Below, one piece after another: positions 1 to 6,810 of a stretch of DNA of 60,140 nucleotides (position 1 is its first letter; every line of letters starts with the position of its first letter). The position numbers were made by a program, and so were the translations under genes. The notes under the pieces are model-generated. The model saw nothing but the letters and a program-made list of their open reading frames with translations, did not search any database and was not told where the DNA came from. The DNA comes from Paractinoplanes polyasparticus (GTDB lineage: Bacteria > Actinomycetota > Actinomycetes > Mycobacteriales > Micromonosporaceae): contig NZ_JAHWFK010000067.1 of assembly GCF_019710575.1 (NCBI RefSeq), positions 1 through 60,140 of the forward strand, in the 5' to 3' direction.

Positions 1-193
1 CCAGCTGAGGATTAGCCGGAATGAGCTGGTTGAACGGGCTCGTCGAAGAGTAGAGACGACCACCAATACGCGGATCCAATTTGGCGTCCGTGCGTTTCGG
101 GGAGTCAGTCGGCGCCTGGCACGTGACGACCGTCAGTGCGGCGAACGAGGCAATGAGCAGCGCGGCGAAGATCCGGCCCGGTGCGGATCGCAT
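1..193 (-). CDS. secreted protein, N-terminal part only (runs off left edge)
   Basis: An open frame starts at ATG 193-191 and is still open at base 1, so only about 64 residues are visible. The N-terminus has an Arg followed by a hydrophobic stretch (ALLIASFAALTVV) and a Cys, which looks like a signal peptide, possibly a lipoprotein signal with an imperfect lipobox (VVTC). After it comes SSTSPFNQLIPANPQL. An 'SPFN..IPAN' segment just behind the signal is common in secreted actinobacterial proteins of unknown or glycan-related function. The gene is divergent from the secreted repeat protein at 687. The enzymatic identity cannot be decided from this fragment. Confidence 0.6.
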   Translation of the reverse strand, partial: MRSAPGRIFAALLIASFAALTVVTCQAPTDSPKRTDAKLDPRIGGRLYSSTSPFNQLIPANPQL

Positions 194-686
194 GAATGTG
201 GACTGCATCAGGTTGCCCGGCCACCGGCCGACCGAGGACCGGGGCCGTGAGGTCGCGGCTGTCCGTCCGTTTCCTGGTGGATCTGTTCGACTGTCTCGAC
301 TGGCTCGCGGTCGTGTGGTGACAGCCGCCCGCCGGGCGGCTTTCAACGGCTCCGGCTCCTCGATATTCAAGGTGAATCCCTACAGGCGACGGGGGCGTAG
401 CGCGCCCGGAGAGAGTGTCTTCTGATCTGGAAACAGAGAGTTTCGAAAGTCCTGATCACCCTTTGCCGGAACGGAGCCTAGTTCATCATGATTCGGTTGT
501 CCTACTCGCCTCTGCCCTTCCCCACGAAGGATTCGGGTGCGTCCGAACTTTCGCTCGATCGCGGGAAACGAAGACTGTCGCCGTGGACGTCCCGGGTGCG
601 GCCGCTCGAGGTTGGCATAGTGGGCAGCCGCCGGAAATGCATATCACCGGCGTGCCTTCCCATTACTTCTCGAATGAAGGATCGCT
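194..686. other. divergent intergenic region without a convincing gene
   Basis: About 490 bp lie between two divergent secreted-protein genes. Open frames here lack a ribosome binding site and protein-like composition. The region must hold both promoters, but no clear -35/-10 pair stands out. The last bases carry GAAGGA, a ribosome binding site for the GTG at 687. Confidence 0.5.
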
Positions 687-1088
687 GTGAAGAATTTACT
701 GAAGCTCGCCGTCCTGGCGGGCGCTGTGACGTCGGCAATCGGTTTCGCTGCGGGCCCCGCCGCCGCGGCGCCGGTGCCTGACGGTCCCGATAAAAATGTG
801 ACGAACGTCCGGCACACGAGTCACGACACCAACCGGAACACCACTAACAACCGGAACAGGAGTCATGACACCAACCGCAACGTCACGTACGACCAGCACA
901 CCAGCCACGACACCAATCGGAGCGTGAGAAACGACCTCGGCCCGAGCCAGACCATCACGTACGACCGGCACACCAGCCACGACACACACTTCACCACGAA
1001 CTACAACACCACAAACGACTACGGCACCCACGTGCTCCCCGACATCAACCTGGGCAACCTGCCAGTCGTGGGCTCCCTGCTGAACTGA
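687..1088 (+). CDS. secreted Thr/Asn/His-rich repeat protein
   Basis: The predicted protein has 133 residues and starts at GTG 687 with GAAGGA about 6 nt upstream. Residues 1-28 form a signal peptide (KNLLKLAVLAGAVTSA core, AAAA cleavage area). The mature part is built from roughly 14-20 residue repeats around HTSHDTNRN: at residues 42-50, 57-65 (as NRSHDTNRN), 72-80 (as HTSHDTNRS) and 96-102 (HTSHDTH). The tail is LGNLPVVGSLLN, a hydrophobic end reminiscent of small actinomycete cell-surface proteins. There is no known catalytic domain. The composition suggests a surface-exposed or self-assembling protein, or a His-rich metal binder; both are inferences. Confidence 0.75.
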   Translation: MKNLLKLAVLAGAVTSAIGFAAGPAAAAPVPDGPDKNVTNVRHTSHDTNRNTTNNRNRSHDTNRNVTYDQHTSHDTNRSVRNDLGPSQTITYDRHTSHDTHFTTNYNTTNDYGTHVLPDINLGNLPVVGSLLN

Positions 1089-1347
1089 GACCGCCCTGCT
1101 GGACGTCAGGCGGCTCCGCCCGGCCGCAGTCACGTGGCCGCGCCGCGCCGGCGCACACGGCAACCGCCGAGGTCCTTCCGCTCCCGATCGGTAGCGACCT
1201 CGACACCAGATGATCGTCCTGGCCCGCTCGGGTGAATTCCCGGGCGGCGCCCGGCGCGGCCAAGCGCTGAAAGCAAAGGCGACTGCACCCGGGGAAATGA
1301 TGAAGCGGCGAGGTTCACGTCTTCCGTGAACGCCCGCCGCCATCGAA

Positions 1348-1392
1348 GGGTGGAGCTGAGGGGACTCGAACCCCTGACCCCCACACTGCCAG
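1348..1392. repeat. left attachment site (duplicated 3' end of tRNA-Ala)
   Basis: These 45 bp are identical to 22723-22767. They contain the T arm, variable loop and anticodon 3' stem of the tRNA on the minus strand. The identity breaks immediately after CTGCCAG (CGTGATGG here, TGTGGTGC in the tRNA), so this copy is only a 3' remnant created by integration. Confidence 0.9.
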
Positions 1393-1515
1393 CGTGATGG
1401 AAGCTGTCTGGGTAGTCCGTCGTGTTGGCTGCCGTGCAGGTCGGGGGCACTCCCGGCGCTGGGTCCGTCGGTGTCGTCCGTGCCGTTCTGGGTGTTCGGT
1501 GAGACGTACGTGAGA

Positions 1516-2805
1516 TCAGGCGGGGCGGCCGGCGGCGTCGAGGAACCGATCTACCGCGGGCTGGCCGGCGTGCGGCAACAGGAGGCCGCGGAGCCGACGG
1601 ACGCGCTGTGCCGAACGGTCCGATCCGGCGCCGGCCGAGATCTCGGCGGTCTGCAACGCGGCCGCGGCGGCCTGGTCGACCTCGTGTCCCTGCAGCAGCG
1701 CCTCGGCGAGCCACGACAGGTAGAGCGCCCGCTCGCGCGGGCTGTCGCTGGCGTACGCCCGGATCGCGTGGTCGAGGGCGGGGACCGCGCGCAGCGGCAG
1801 TTCCAGCTGCGTCCAGACGCGGCCGCGCATGACCTCGATCTCCTCGGGGTTCAGCCAGTAGACCCAGGCTGGCTCGGCGTCCGGCCGGCTGTCGATGAAG
1901 GCGTCGTCGACCGCGTCGAGGGTGCGTGCCGCAGCGTCGGCCGACCCGGCTCGGGCCTGTGCCCACGCCAGCCGCTCGAGGAACAGCGCTCGGGCGCCGG
2001 CGGTGGCCGCACCGTTGGCTCCGCTGACCGCGGTACGGGCGAGCAGCTCGGCCTCACGCGGGTCACCAACGTTGGCGATCTGGTAGGCCAGGCTCGACAG
2101 GTTGCTGGCGGCGCCGGACGGGTCACCGGCGGCATGCGCGGCCCGGGCCCCGGCGAGGTAGAGCCGCTGGGCCTCGGCGTGCCGGCCGGCGTCGGACGCT
2201 GTCCACCCTGCGATCTGGCAGAGCTCGGCGACGCCGCCCAGCAGGCGGCGGCCGACGTCCTCGGTGTAGGCGGCCTCGCGCAGCAGCCGGGCGGTGGCAG
2301 CCAGCTCGGCGCCGACGGTGGCCGCGGTGTCGAGGCCGCCGACGTGGTCGTCGATGAGCCGGATCTGGTGGACGCGATCAGCCAGCTGGTCGACCAGGTC
2401 GTGACCGATGCGCCGGCCGGCGGCCAGCTGGAAATCCTGGGGCGGCGCGGTGACCAGCCAGGCGTGCGCGAGAGACACCGCGTTGTCCGCCGTGGCCGCG
2501 TTGCCGGTGAGCCGGGCCGCCAGATCCTCGGCATCACCGCGTCGCCAGCCGCTCTCGGGGAGCGTGGCGATCGTCGGCGGGCTGCCCTCGGCACTGGCTA
2601 GGGCACCGAGCTGCACCAGGCAGCCATCAGCGCCCAGCGCGTTGTCGAGGGCCTGGACGACGTCGGGCGCGGGGATCCGGCGGCCTTGCTCGTAGTCCCA
2701 AACGGTCTTGCGGCTGTAGTTGATCAACCTGCCCAGCTCGGCCAGCGAGAGCCCCCGCTCGCCACGTAGCCGCTGGATGGCGGCCGACAGCTGTTCCCTG
2801 GCCAC
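1516..2805 (-). CDS. XRE-family regulator with C-terminal TPR-like region
   Basis: The protein has 429 residues, with GTG start at 2805 and GGGAGG upstream. Residues 5-60 form an XRE helix-turn-helix (LSLAELGRLINYSRKTVWDYEQG). The remaining 350 residues are Ala/Leu-rich paired helices, as in the TPR regulators often found in actinobacterial plasmids and integrative elements. It probably controls element genes by binding DNA and sensing a peptide or protein partner. It is the leftmost gene of the element and is transcribed toward the attachment site. Confidence 0.8.
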   Translation of the reverse strand: MAREQLSAAIQRLRGERGLSLAELGRLINYSRKTVWDYEQGRRIPAPDVVQALDNALGADGCLVQLGALASAEGSPPTIATLPESGWRRGDAEDLAARLTGNAATADNAVSLAHAWLVTAPPQDFQLAAGRRIGHDLVDQLADRVHQIRLIDDHVGGLDTAATVGAELAATARLLREAAYTEDVGRRLLGGVAELCQIAGWTASDAGRHAEAQRLYLAGARAAHAAGDPSGAASNLSSLAYQIANVGDPREAELLARTAVSGANGAATAGARALFLERLAWAQARAGSADAAARTLDAVDDAFIDSRPDAEPAWVYWLNPEEIEVMRGRVWTQLELPLRAVPALDHAIRAYASDSPRERALYLSWLAEALLQGHEVDQAAAAALQTAEISAGAGSDRSAQRVRRLRGLLLPHAGQPAVDRFLDAAGRPA

Positions 2806-2929
2806 GCTCGCCTCCCTTGCAGACAGTGGGCGCGCAGTGCAGGCGGTCGATGTCTGGTGCGCCTACAGGCGCTGGGCGAAGGCTCGGATCAAGGACGTCG
2901 ACACCCTCCGAGGAGGGGCCATGAAGACC

Positions 2930-3127
2930 TCAGTCCGAATCCACGCCGGCCGCTCGGCAGATGCGCCGGACCGTTTCGCGCGTGTAGCCGGTCGTCTTCA
3001 CGATCTCGCTCTGCCGCATGCCGGAGCGGGCCGCCTTGACGATCTCGTCGGCGAGCACGTCGCGGGCAGCGTCCATCGCTGTCTTGGCGGCGGTGTACGC
3101 CTCGGCGGCCTTCTCCAGCTCAGTCAC
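2930..3127 (-). CDS. small helix-turn-helix protein
   Basis: The protein has 65 residues if started at GTG 3127; an upstream TTG at 3145 would give 71. An N-terminal helix rich in Ala (ELEKAAEAYTAAKTAMDAA) is followed by a DNA-binding HTH (MRQSEIVKTTGYTRETVRRI). Such small proteins are typical accessory regulators of actinobacterial elements. It lies between the XRE regulator and the divergent CPxWC operon, so it may control that promoter region. No clear ribosome binding site decides the start. Confidence 0.6.
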   Translation of the reverse strand: MTELEKAAEAYTAAKTAMDAARDVLADEIVKAARSGMRQSEIVKTTGYTRETVRRICRAAGVDSD

Positions 3128-3166
3128 CCGCGCAGTGTCGCACAAAGCGGTTGGCCTAATCCAGAT

Positions 3167-3205
3167 GCCTACCCGGTTGACATCGCCTCACCGGTAGGCC
3201 ACAGT
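3167..3205 (+). promoter_or_regulatory. candidate promoter/operator of the CPxWC operon
   Basis: TTGACA at 3177-3182 is followed after 17 bp by CACAGT, a weak -10. The -35 is flanked by an inverted repeat, GCCTACC (3167-3173) and GGTAGGC (3193-3199). A direct repeat of GGTTGGC (near 3149 and 3206) lies around it. This fits an operator for the neighbouring HTH or XRE protein; regulation is inferred. Confidence 0.45.
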
Positions 3206-3251
3206 GGTTGGCATAAGGCGCTGTTACACCAGCGACCGATGAACAAGAGGC

Positions 3252-3290
3252 GGGCCCGGCAGGAGTTGCACCTCCTGTTGCTCCGGGCCC
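3252..3290 (+). promoter_or_regulatory. strong leader hairpin before the CPxWC operon
   Basis: The arms GGGCCCGG (3252-3259) and CCGGGCCC (3283-3290) enclose a second stem, CAGGAG (3260-3265) with CTCCTG (3272-3277). It lies between the candidate promoter and the ATG at 3314, so an attenuator or mRNA-stability element is plausible. No T-tract follows, so it is not a classical terminator. Confidence 0.5.
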
Positions 3291-3313
3291 TTGATCGCCC
3301 CAGGAGGCGACCC

Positions 3314-3634
3314 ATGAGCATCATGCCCAATCAGCAGCGCACAGGCGACAACCTGCTCGACACGACACACTGCCCGGAGTGGTGCCTGGTGCACTGCCCC
3401 GGTGACGACGACGCCATCCTGCACCTGAGCGACGACTTCCTCGTCGAGGTGGACGGGCACGGCGAGCGCTCCGAGGTGCACCTGTCGATCGAGCAGCTGT
3501 CCCGCCCCGAGACCGGCCTGGAGAAGCCGGCCATCCGCATCCAGGGCGCGGCCGACGCCCCGATGGCGCCGGGTTCGGCGCTTGAGCTGGCCGCGCAGAT
3601 CACGTACCTCGCGCACCGGGCGATGTTCCGGTGA
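3314..3634 (+). CDS. DUF6907-like CPxWC protein
   Basis: The protein has 106 residues, with ATG 3314 preceded by AGGAGG. The N-terminal CPEWCLVHC motif (about residues 18-26) followed by an Asp-rich stretch, an HLS segment and a C-terminal helix ending SALELAAQITYLAHRAM are the pattern of a small actinobacterial family (DUF6907-like). Such genes are frequent in integrative elements and phages; function is unknown. The Cys/His motif could bind a metal. It is first in a tightly coupled operon and overlaps the next gene by 4 bp (GTGA). Confidence 0.7.
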   Translation: MSIMPNQQRTGDNLLDTTHCPEWCLVHCPGDDDAILHLSDDFLVEVDGHGERSEVHLSIEQLSRPETGLEKPAIRIQGAADAPMAPGSALELAAQITYLAHRAMFR

Positions 3635-3933
3635 CCGCGCCGACGATCGACCGGGTCGCCTTCGACTGCCCGGCGTGGTGCACGGCCAACCACGAGAACC
3701 CGATGATGCAGCGCGAGGAGCTCGAGGACGGCATCCGCGAGCACGGCTTCTGCGTCGGCCAGGTGGCCGAGGCCAGCGTGTGGGTCAACCGCTCCGACGT
3801 CCTGACCGGCGTCCGGCCCGGCCGCGTGACGGTCTGGGCCGAGAGCGAGGGCCCGCTGAACACCGAGGAGTCCATCAAGTACGCCCAGCTGATCGCCGCC
3901 GCGACGGCCATTGCCGAGGAGGCTCAGCCGTGA
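3631..3933 (+). CDS. DUF6907-like CPxWC protein
   Basis: The protein has 100 residues, with GTG start at 3631 overlapping the previous stop. CPAWCTANHE lies near residues 13-22. The middle is beta-rich (ASVWVNRSDV, GRVTVWAESEG) and the C-terminal helix is Ala-rich (YAQLIAAATAIAEEA). It is paralogous in layout to its upstream and downstream neighbours, so the operon looks like an expanded family. The end overlaps the next GTG start. Confidence 0.7.
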   Translation: MTAPTIDRVAFDCPAWCTANHENPMMQREELEDGIREHGFCVGQVAEASVWVNRSDVLTGVRPGRVTVWAESEGPLNTEESIKYAQLIAAATAIAEEAQP

Positions 3934-4547
3934 AGGCCAACGAGGTCATCAGCCGCAACCCGTGCGTCGTCGAGGTCGACGCGGAGACGCTGCGGGTCGG
4001 CAAGCAGATCAACACCACCGACGGCTGGCAGACGATCCGCGGTCTGGTCATCTTCCGTGAGTGCGACCAGGTCAGCGTTTTCACCGACGAGCGCGACCCT
4101 GACGACGTCGAGGAGGCCTGGCGCTTCCGCTTCGGCGACCGCGTCCAGACCCGGCTGACGCCCACCGCTGAGGAGGAGTACCAGCAGCGGCGCCTGGCCC
4201 GCTTCGAGGCCAGCCGTCATCGCCGGTTGGCCATGGCCGCGGCAGAGTGCCCGGCCTGGTGCGTCGAGCACTACGACTGCGCTGACGACGACGTGAAGCG
4301 CAACCACACCAGTGAGCCCGTCACCGTCATCGGTGCCGACGCGACCACGGACGCGCCGGTCGAGTTCGAGTTCTGGATCGAGCGGCGTGACAGCCGATAC
4401 ACCGGTGGTGCCGAGACGGTCGGGGTGTTGCACACCCGCATCGTCAAGGAGGACATCGAGCTGACGCCGGACGCCATGCTCCTGCTGTCGGCTCGGCTGT
4501 CGAGCCTTGCCCACCGCGCCCAGCTGGCCGGGGGTGCCAAGCGATGA
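3930..4547 (+). CDS. larger DUF6907-like protein with extra N-terminal domain
   Basis: The protein has 205 residues; GTG 3930 has GAGGAGG upstream and overlaps the previous stop. Residues 1-95 form a separate beta-rich domain (SRNPCVVEVDAETLRVG). CPAWCVEHYDC then begins near residue 108 and a DUF6907-like half follows, ending LLLSARLSSLAHRAQLAG. It looks like a fusion of a unique domain to the CPxWC family. Translationally coupled to both neighbours. Confidence 0.7.
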   Translation: MKANEVISRNPCVVEVDAETLRVGKQINTTDGWQTIRGLVIFRECDQVSVFTDERDPDDVEEAWRFRFGDRVQTRLTPTAEEEYQQRRLARFEASRHRRLAMAAAECPAWCVEHYDCADDDVKRNHTSEPVTVIGADATTDAPVEFEFWIERRDSRYTGGAETVGVLHTRIVKEDIELTPDAMLLLSARLSSLAHRAQLAGGAKR

Positions 4548-4753
4548 CCGTCTCGACGGTAGTGACCGTGCCGATGACCGCGGGCGGCCTGGGCGAGCAC
4601 ATGGAGGCGACCGTCCAGGTCGAGCCGGAAGGCGTGTGGCTGTCGCTGGGGCGCCCGGGCGGCAACGAGGCCGGCGCTCCGATGACGCCGGCCGAGGCGC
4701 TGCAGCTGTCCCGCGAGTTGGCCGAAGCGGCGCACCAGGCGGGTGCCTCGTGA
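4544..4753 (+). CDS. small CPxWC-operon protein without the Cys motif
   Basis: The protein has 69 residues with an ATGA start-stop overlap at 4544. It has an N-terminal beta segment, then VEPEGVWLSLGRPGG and a C-terminal helix (ALQLSRELAEAAHQ). This resembles only the C-terminal half of the neighbouring DUF6907-like proteins, so it may be a shortened paralogue. Function unknown. Confidence 0.65.
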   Translation: MTVSTVVTVPMTAGGLGEHMEATVQVEPEGVWLSLGRPGGNEAGAPMTPAEALQLSRELAEAAHQAGAS

Positions 4754-4980
4754 CCGAGCCGAGCGACCGCAGCAGCCTATCGGGCGAGTACGCCGCGCTC
4801 CTTCGCACCGGCGGTGAAGAGGTAGTGCAGGTGTCGCGCATCTACCTCACAGCGCTGACGCTGATCCGCCAGTTGGTGCGTCTGGACCTGCTCCGCCCAG
4901 AGGAACGCGTCGTCGAGATCGCGCTGGTTCTGGCCGGCCTGGAACGCGTCCTGGAAGAGCAGGAACGGCGCACCGGCTGA
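4750..4980 (+). CDS. small helical protein of the CPxWC operon
   Basis: The protein has 76 residues with GTG start at 4750 overlapping the previous stop. It is predicted mostly helical: VSRIYLTALTLIRQLVRL and VEIALVLAGLERVLEEQE have heptad-like leucines. No known domain. It is the last gene before the repeat-rich control region at 4991-5253. Confidence 0.6.
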   Translation: MTEPSDRSSLSGEYAALLRTGGEEVVQVSRIYLTALTLIRQLVRLDLLRPEERVVEIALVLAGLERVLEEQERRTG

Positions 4981-4990
4981 CGCACCCGAT

Positions 4991-5253
4991 GGCCCTTCTG
5001 GACCCCTTCTCAGAGTGCGACGCAGGTGCGCCGATGTTGCGCCACGTTGACGGTTCAGAAGGGCCCTCTAGCTGCTGAGACACGCGCGTCGGGTGCGCCA
5101 CGTTTACGCCACTCGGTGCGTCACACGACCGCTTCTGAAGTGTTAACCAAGATCCGAAAGGTGACGCACATGGACGTCACTCTGTCCGACAACTTGTCCG
5201 TCAACGGAAGGCCCCCTTCCATCGACGGCGGTACCCCTTCTGAACCGTCAACG
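4991..5253. repeat. inverted-repeat control region, word CCCTTCTG
   Basis: A 19-bp perfect inverted repeat is formed by CGTTGACGGTTCAGAAGGG (5045-5063) and its complement at 5235-5253. Partial copies occur at 4993-4999 and 5004-5010 (CCCTTCT) and 5132-5139 (CTTCTGAA). A second word is repeated directly: TGCGCCACGTTGACG near 5038 and TGCGCCACGTTTACG near 5094. The right arm lies inside the coding region of the 62-residue gene at 5170. Operator or replication-iteron roles are possible. Confidence 0.65.
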
Positions 5254-5358
5254 GACGACAACTTCGAGCCGGGCGAGACGCACTACGTCGTGGCACGACC
5301 GGCGCACCTGGTGCCGCAGGGCTGGTCCCTGCGGATGCGCGAGAAGTTCGGAGACTGA
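5170..5358 (+). CDS. small protein of unknown function
   Basis: The protein has 62 residues from ATG 5170, with AAAGGTG upstream. Its N-terminal half (SDNLSVNGRPPSIDGG) is low complexity and overlaps one arm of the 19-bp inverted repeat. The C-terminal half (ETHYVVARPAHLVPQGWSLR) looks like real protein. One base separates its stop from the next ATG at 5360. No family recognised. Confidence 0.5.
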   Translation: MDVTLSDNLSVNGRPPSIDGGTPSEPSTDDNFEPGETHYVVARPAHLVPQGWSLRMREKFGD

Positions 5359-5359
5359 C

Positions 5360-5839
5360 ATGGGCGCCACAGCACGCATCCTGACCCTGTCCCCGGTCGT
5401 CGATGACCGCGAGTACCTGGCGTGCCGCGAGGGCTGCATGGGCCACGAGGACACCCCGACCGGCCGGCGCCACGTCGGTATGCGGGCGTCGCTGTCCGCC
5501 AAGACGCAGACCGGCATGCTGGCCGACGTCGACCTGCGCGCCGAGGTGCACGACGACGGCTACGGCAGCGAGCGCGAGGTGTTCGTGCTCACGGTGGCAG
5601 GCGGCCAGGCGGTCGAGCTCGAGCAGAGCACGATGCACTGGCTGCTCCGCCAGTGGGACACCGCCTTCTGGTCCATGCCGCCGCGGCAGAGCCTGACGTA
5701 CGGCCGGGCCGAGGCGGACTTCGGCCCGCCGCCGGAGGGCTGGAAGCCCCGGTCGTCGACGACGAGTACGCCTTCCTCATGGCCGGCGGCCGACAGAACC
5801 GGGGAGGCCGGGCGTAGGCGTAGGGACCGACGAAGGTAG
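5360..5839 (+). CDS. DUF6907-like Cys/His small protein with array-derived tail
   Basis: The protein has 159 residues. CREGCMGHED (about residues 23-32) is a variant of the CPxWC motif, followed by a beta-rich core (VDLRAEVHDDGYG, EVFVLTVAGGQAVEL) and a helix (MHWLLRQWDTAFW). The last residues (GEAGRRRRDRRR) are encoded by GCGTAGG copies, the word of the first palindromic module, and the TAG stop lies next to it. The array thus reaches into the 3' end of the gene. Confidence 0.65.
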   Translation: MGATARILTLSPVVDDREYLACREGCMGHEDTPTGRRHVGMRASLSAKTQTGMLADVDLRAEVHDDGYGSEREVFVLTVAGGQAVELEQSTMHWLLRQWDTAFWSMPPRQSLTYGRAEADFGPPPEGWKPRSSTTSTPSSWPAADRTGEAGRRRRDRRR

Positions 5840-5959
5840 ACCAGCGGCGTTCAGGGCCTTGTGGCACGGGTCCTGAGCGCCGCTTCCCTACGCCCTACAA
5901 AGCGCTGCGACCAGCCCTTCCGCGTAGGGAAGCGGCGTAGGGAGATCCCTACGTGTAGG
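5811..5959. repeat. word module 1 (GCGTAGGG)
   Basis: A 16-bp perfect inverted repeat, CGCCGCTTCCCTACGC at 5878-5893 and its complement at 5922-5937, is joined by further GTAGG/CCTAC copies at about 5813-5824, 5895-5898, 5936-5942 and 5948-5959. It begins inside the 3' end of the gene at 5360-5839. Confidence 0.8.
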
Positions 5960-5960
5960 C

Positions 5961-6100
5961 GTCACCGGGTGTAGCAGTTGGAGCTGTTGGCGGTGCCCCG
6001 CGAGGGGGCTGGTGGGTCTTAAGGGATTCCGACCTCCAACAGCTCCAACGCCTCCATTTGGAGCTGTTGGAGGGTCACGCGGTGTAGCAGTTGGAGCTGT
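5961..6100. repeat. word module 2 (TTGGAGCTGTTGG)
   Basis: A hairpin is formed by CCTCCAACAGCTCCAA (6033-6048) and its perfect complement (6058-6073). It is flanked by a 20-bp direct repeat, GGTGTAGCAGTTGGAGCTGT, at 5968-5987 and 6081-6100. The last copy runs directly into the first TGTCGCGG of module 3. Confidence 0.85.
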
Positions 6101-6186
6101 CGCGGCACCGATTCGTGTCGCGGATCCGCGACATGGCCCGCGACACGGAACCACCTGGGAGAACGCCACGATGTCGCGTGTGGCGG
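6098..6186. repeat. word module 3 (TGTCGCGG)
   Basis: Direct words start at 6098 and 6116, inverted words at 6126 and 6138, and a final 7-bp-spaced pair at 6172 and 6179. Positions 6116-6133 form a perfect 18-bp palindrome with GGATCC at its centre. The final pair includes the ATG of the short ORF at 6171. Confidence 0.85.
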
Positions 6187-6314
6187 CTGGCCTTGATGAG
6201 GCCCTGAACAGGCGTGTCCCCGGGGTCAGGGACATCGGCGCCGGCCGCGACATGGGTTGGGAGCGGGGACCCTCGTTGGGAGCGGATCCGCTCCACGTGC
6301 CGCTCCCAGGTTGA
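6171..6314 (+). CDS. short ORF of family B (LDxALxxxVxGVxD)
   Basis: The predicted product has 47 residues; ATG 6171 has GGGAG about 10 nt upstream. It contains GLDEALNRRVPGVRDIGAG. A homologous segment occurs in the opposite orientation at 6711-6564 (GLDDALSSNVTGVGDMAH). Substitutions between the two copies are partly synonymous. The C-terminus is encoded by module 4 words. The complementary strand also keeps an open frame (GDTPVQGLIKA), so the coding strand is uncertain, and the segment may not be translated at all. Confidence 0.35.
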   Translation: MSRVAAGLDEALNRRVPGVRDIGAGRDMGWERGPSLGADPLHVPLPG

Positions 6315-6567
6315 CCTGCGGCAGAACTGGTTGGGAGCGGGGAGCGGGTGGGCAGAAACGGCAGTCCTCCCGCGAAATGGCAGGCGTGTCGTCAACCGCA
6401 GGCGCCGGCTGGACGGCGGGGTTCCGTACCTGGGCCGCGAGCGCGTCCCGCATGGGTTGCAAGAGCGGCCACAGATAATCCTTCTGCGCCTGGCTGAGGG
6501 GCGGCGCTTCGTCGACGATGTGCTGGATGTGAGCGCGGACTTCGGGCGAAAGCTTGCCGTTGATCAT
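6226..6567 (-). CDS. short ORF of family A (APPLxxxQ..LxPLL)
   Basis: The predicted product has 113 residues from ATG 6567. Residues 1-38 align without gaps to the ORF at 7606-7385: MIN at the start, then I.D.APPL...Q...L.PLL.P. The conserved part looks like two short helices. The rest is encoded by module 4 words and intervening DNA and is not protein-like. Short proteins with an APPL..Q..L..LL motif are common, unassigned ORFs in actinobacterial elements (from memory). No strong ribosome binding site. Confidence 0.45.
   Translation of the reverse strand: MINGKLSPEVRAHIQHIVDEAPPLSQAQKDYLWPLLQPMRDALAAQVRNPAVQPAPAVDDTPAISREDCRFCPPAPRSQPVLPQVNLGAARGADPLPTRVPAPNPCRGRRRCP
6257..6347. repeat. word module 4 (TTGGGAGCGG)
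   Basis: Direct words start at 6257 and 6276, inverted words at 6288 (CCGCTCC) and 6300 (CCGCTCCCA), and the terminal pair has GAGCGG at 6335 and 6342, 7 bp apart. Positions 6279-6294 are a perfect 16-bp palindrome. Confidence 0.85.
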
Positions 6568-6711
6568 GGTCGGCTCAACGATCGCCCCCTTGGCGCGGCC
6601 AGTGATCTTTGGCGCGGTTCCGCGCCAAAGGGGTGCGCCATGTCCCCAACACCGGTGACATTGCTGCTCAGCGCGTCATCAAGGCCGTCGGAGACATCGG
6701 CATGGCGCATG
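6564..6711 (-). CDS. short ORF of family B, second copy
   Basis: The predicted product has 48 residues from ATG 6711. It contains DVSDGLDDALSSNVTGVGDM, paralogous to the ORF at 6171-6314. It lies inside module 5, between the inverted words and the 7-bp-spaced pair, and its ATG sits in that pair. The C-terminal residues are encoded by module 5 words. No ribosome binding site was seen. It could be a remnant or an untranslated conserved segment. Confidence 0.3.
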
Positions 6712-6716
6712 GCGCG
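6590..6716. repeat. word module 5 (TTGGCGCGG)
   Basis: Direct words start at 6590 and 6609, inverted words at 6620 (CCGCGCCAAA) and about 6633 (imperfect, GTGCGCCA), and the 7-bp-spaced pair is TGGCGCA/TGGCGCG at 6703 and 6710. The spacer before the pair is enlarged to about 63 bp by the family B segment. Confidence 0.8.
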
Positions 6717-6717
6717 G

Positions 6718-6810
6718 CTTGGTGCGGCCGCCCTTGTTTGGTGCGGCTCCGCACCACGGCCCGCACCAAGAAGCCACCTGCGCCAACGGTCGATTTGGTG
6801 CGTGGTGCGG
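6718..6810. repeat. word module 6 (TTGGTGCGG)
   Basis: Direct words start at 6719 and 6738, inverted words at 6749 and 6761 (CCGCACCA), and the final pair has GGTGCG at 6797 and 6804. The spacing equals that of module 4. The spacer 6771-6793 resembles the module 4 spacer (ACCTGCG.CA in both). Confidence 0.85.

Noticed and set aside
1471..2601. Long plus-strand frame opposite the XRE regulator
   Set aside because: It is the reverse-strand shadow of the XRE/TPR gene, as its composition and lack of a ribosome binding site show.
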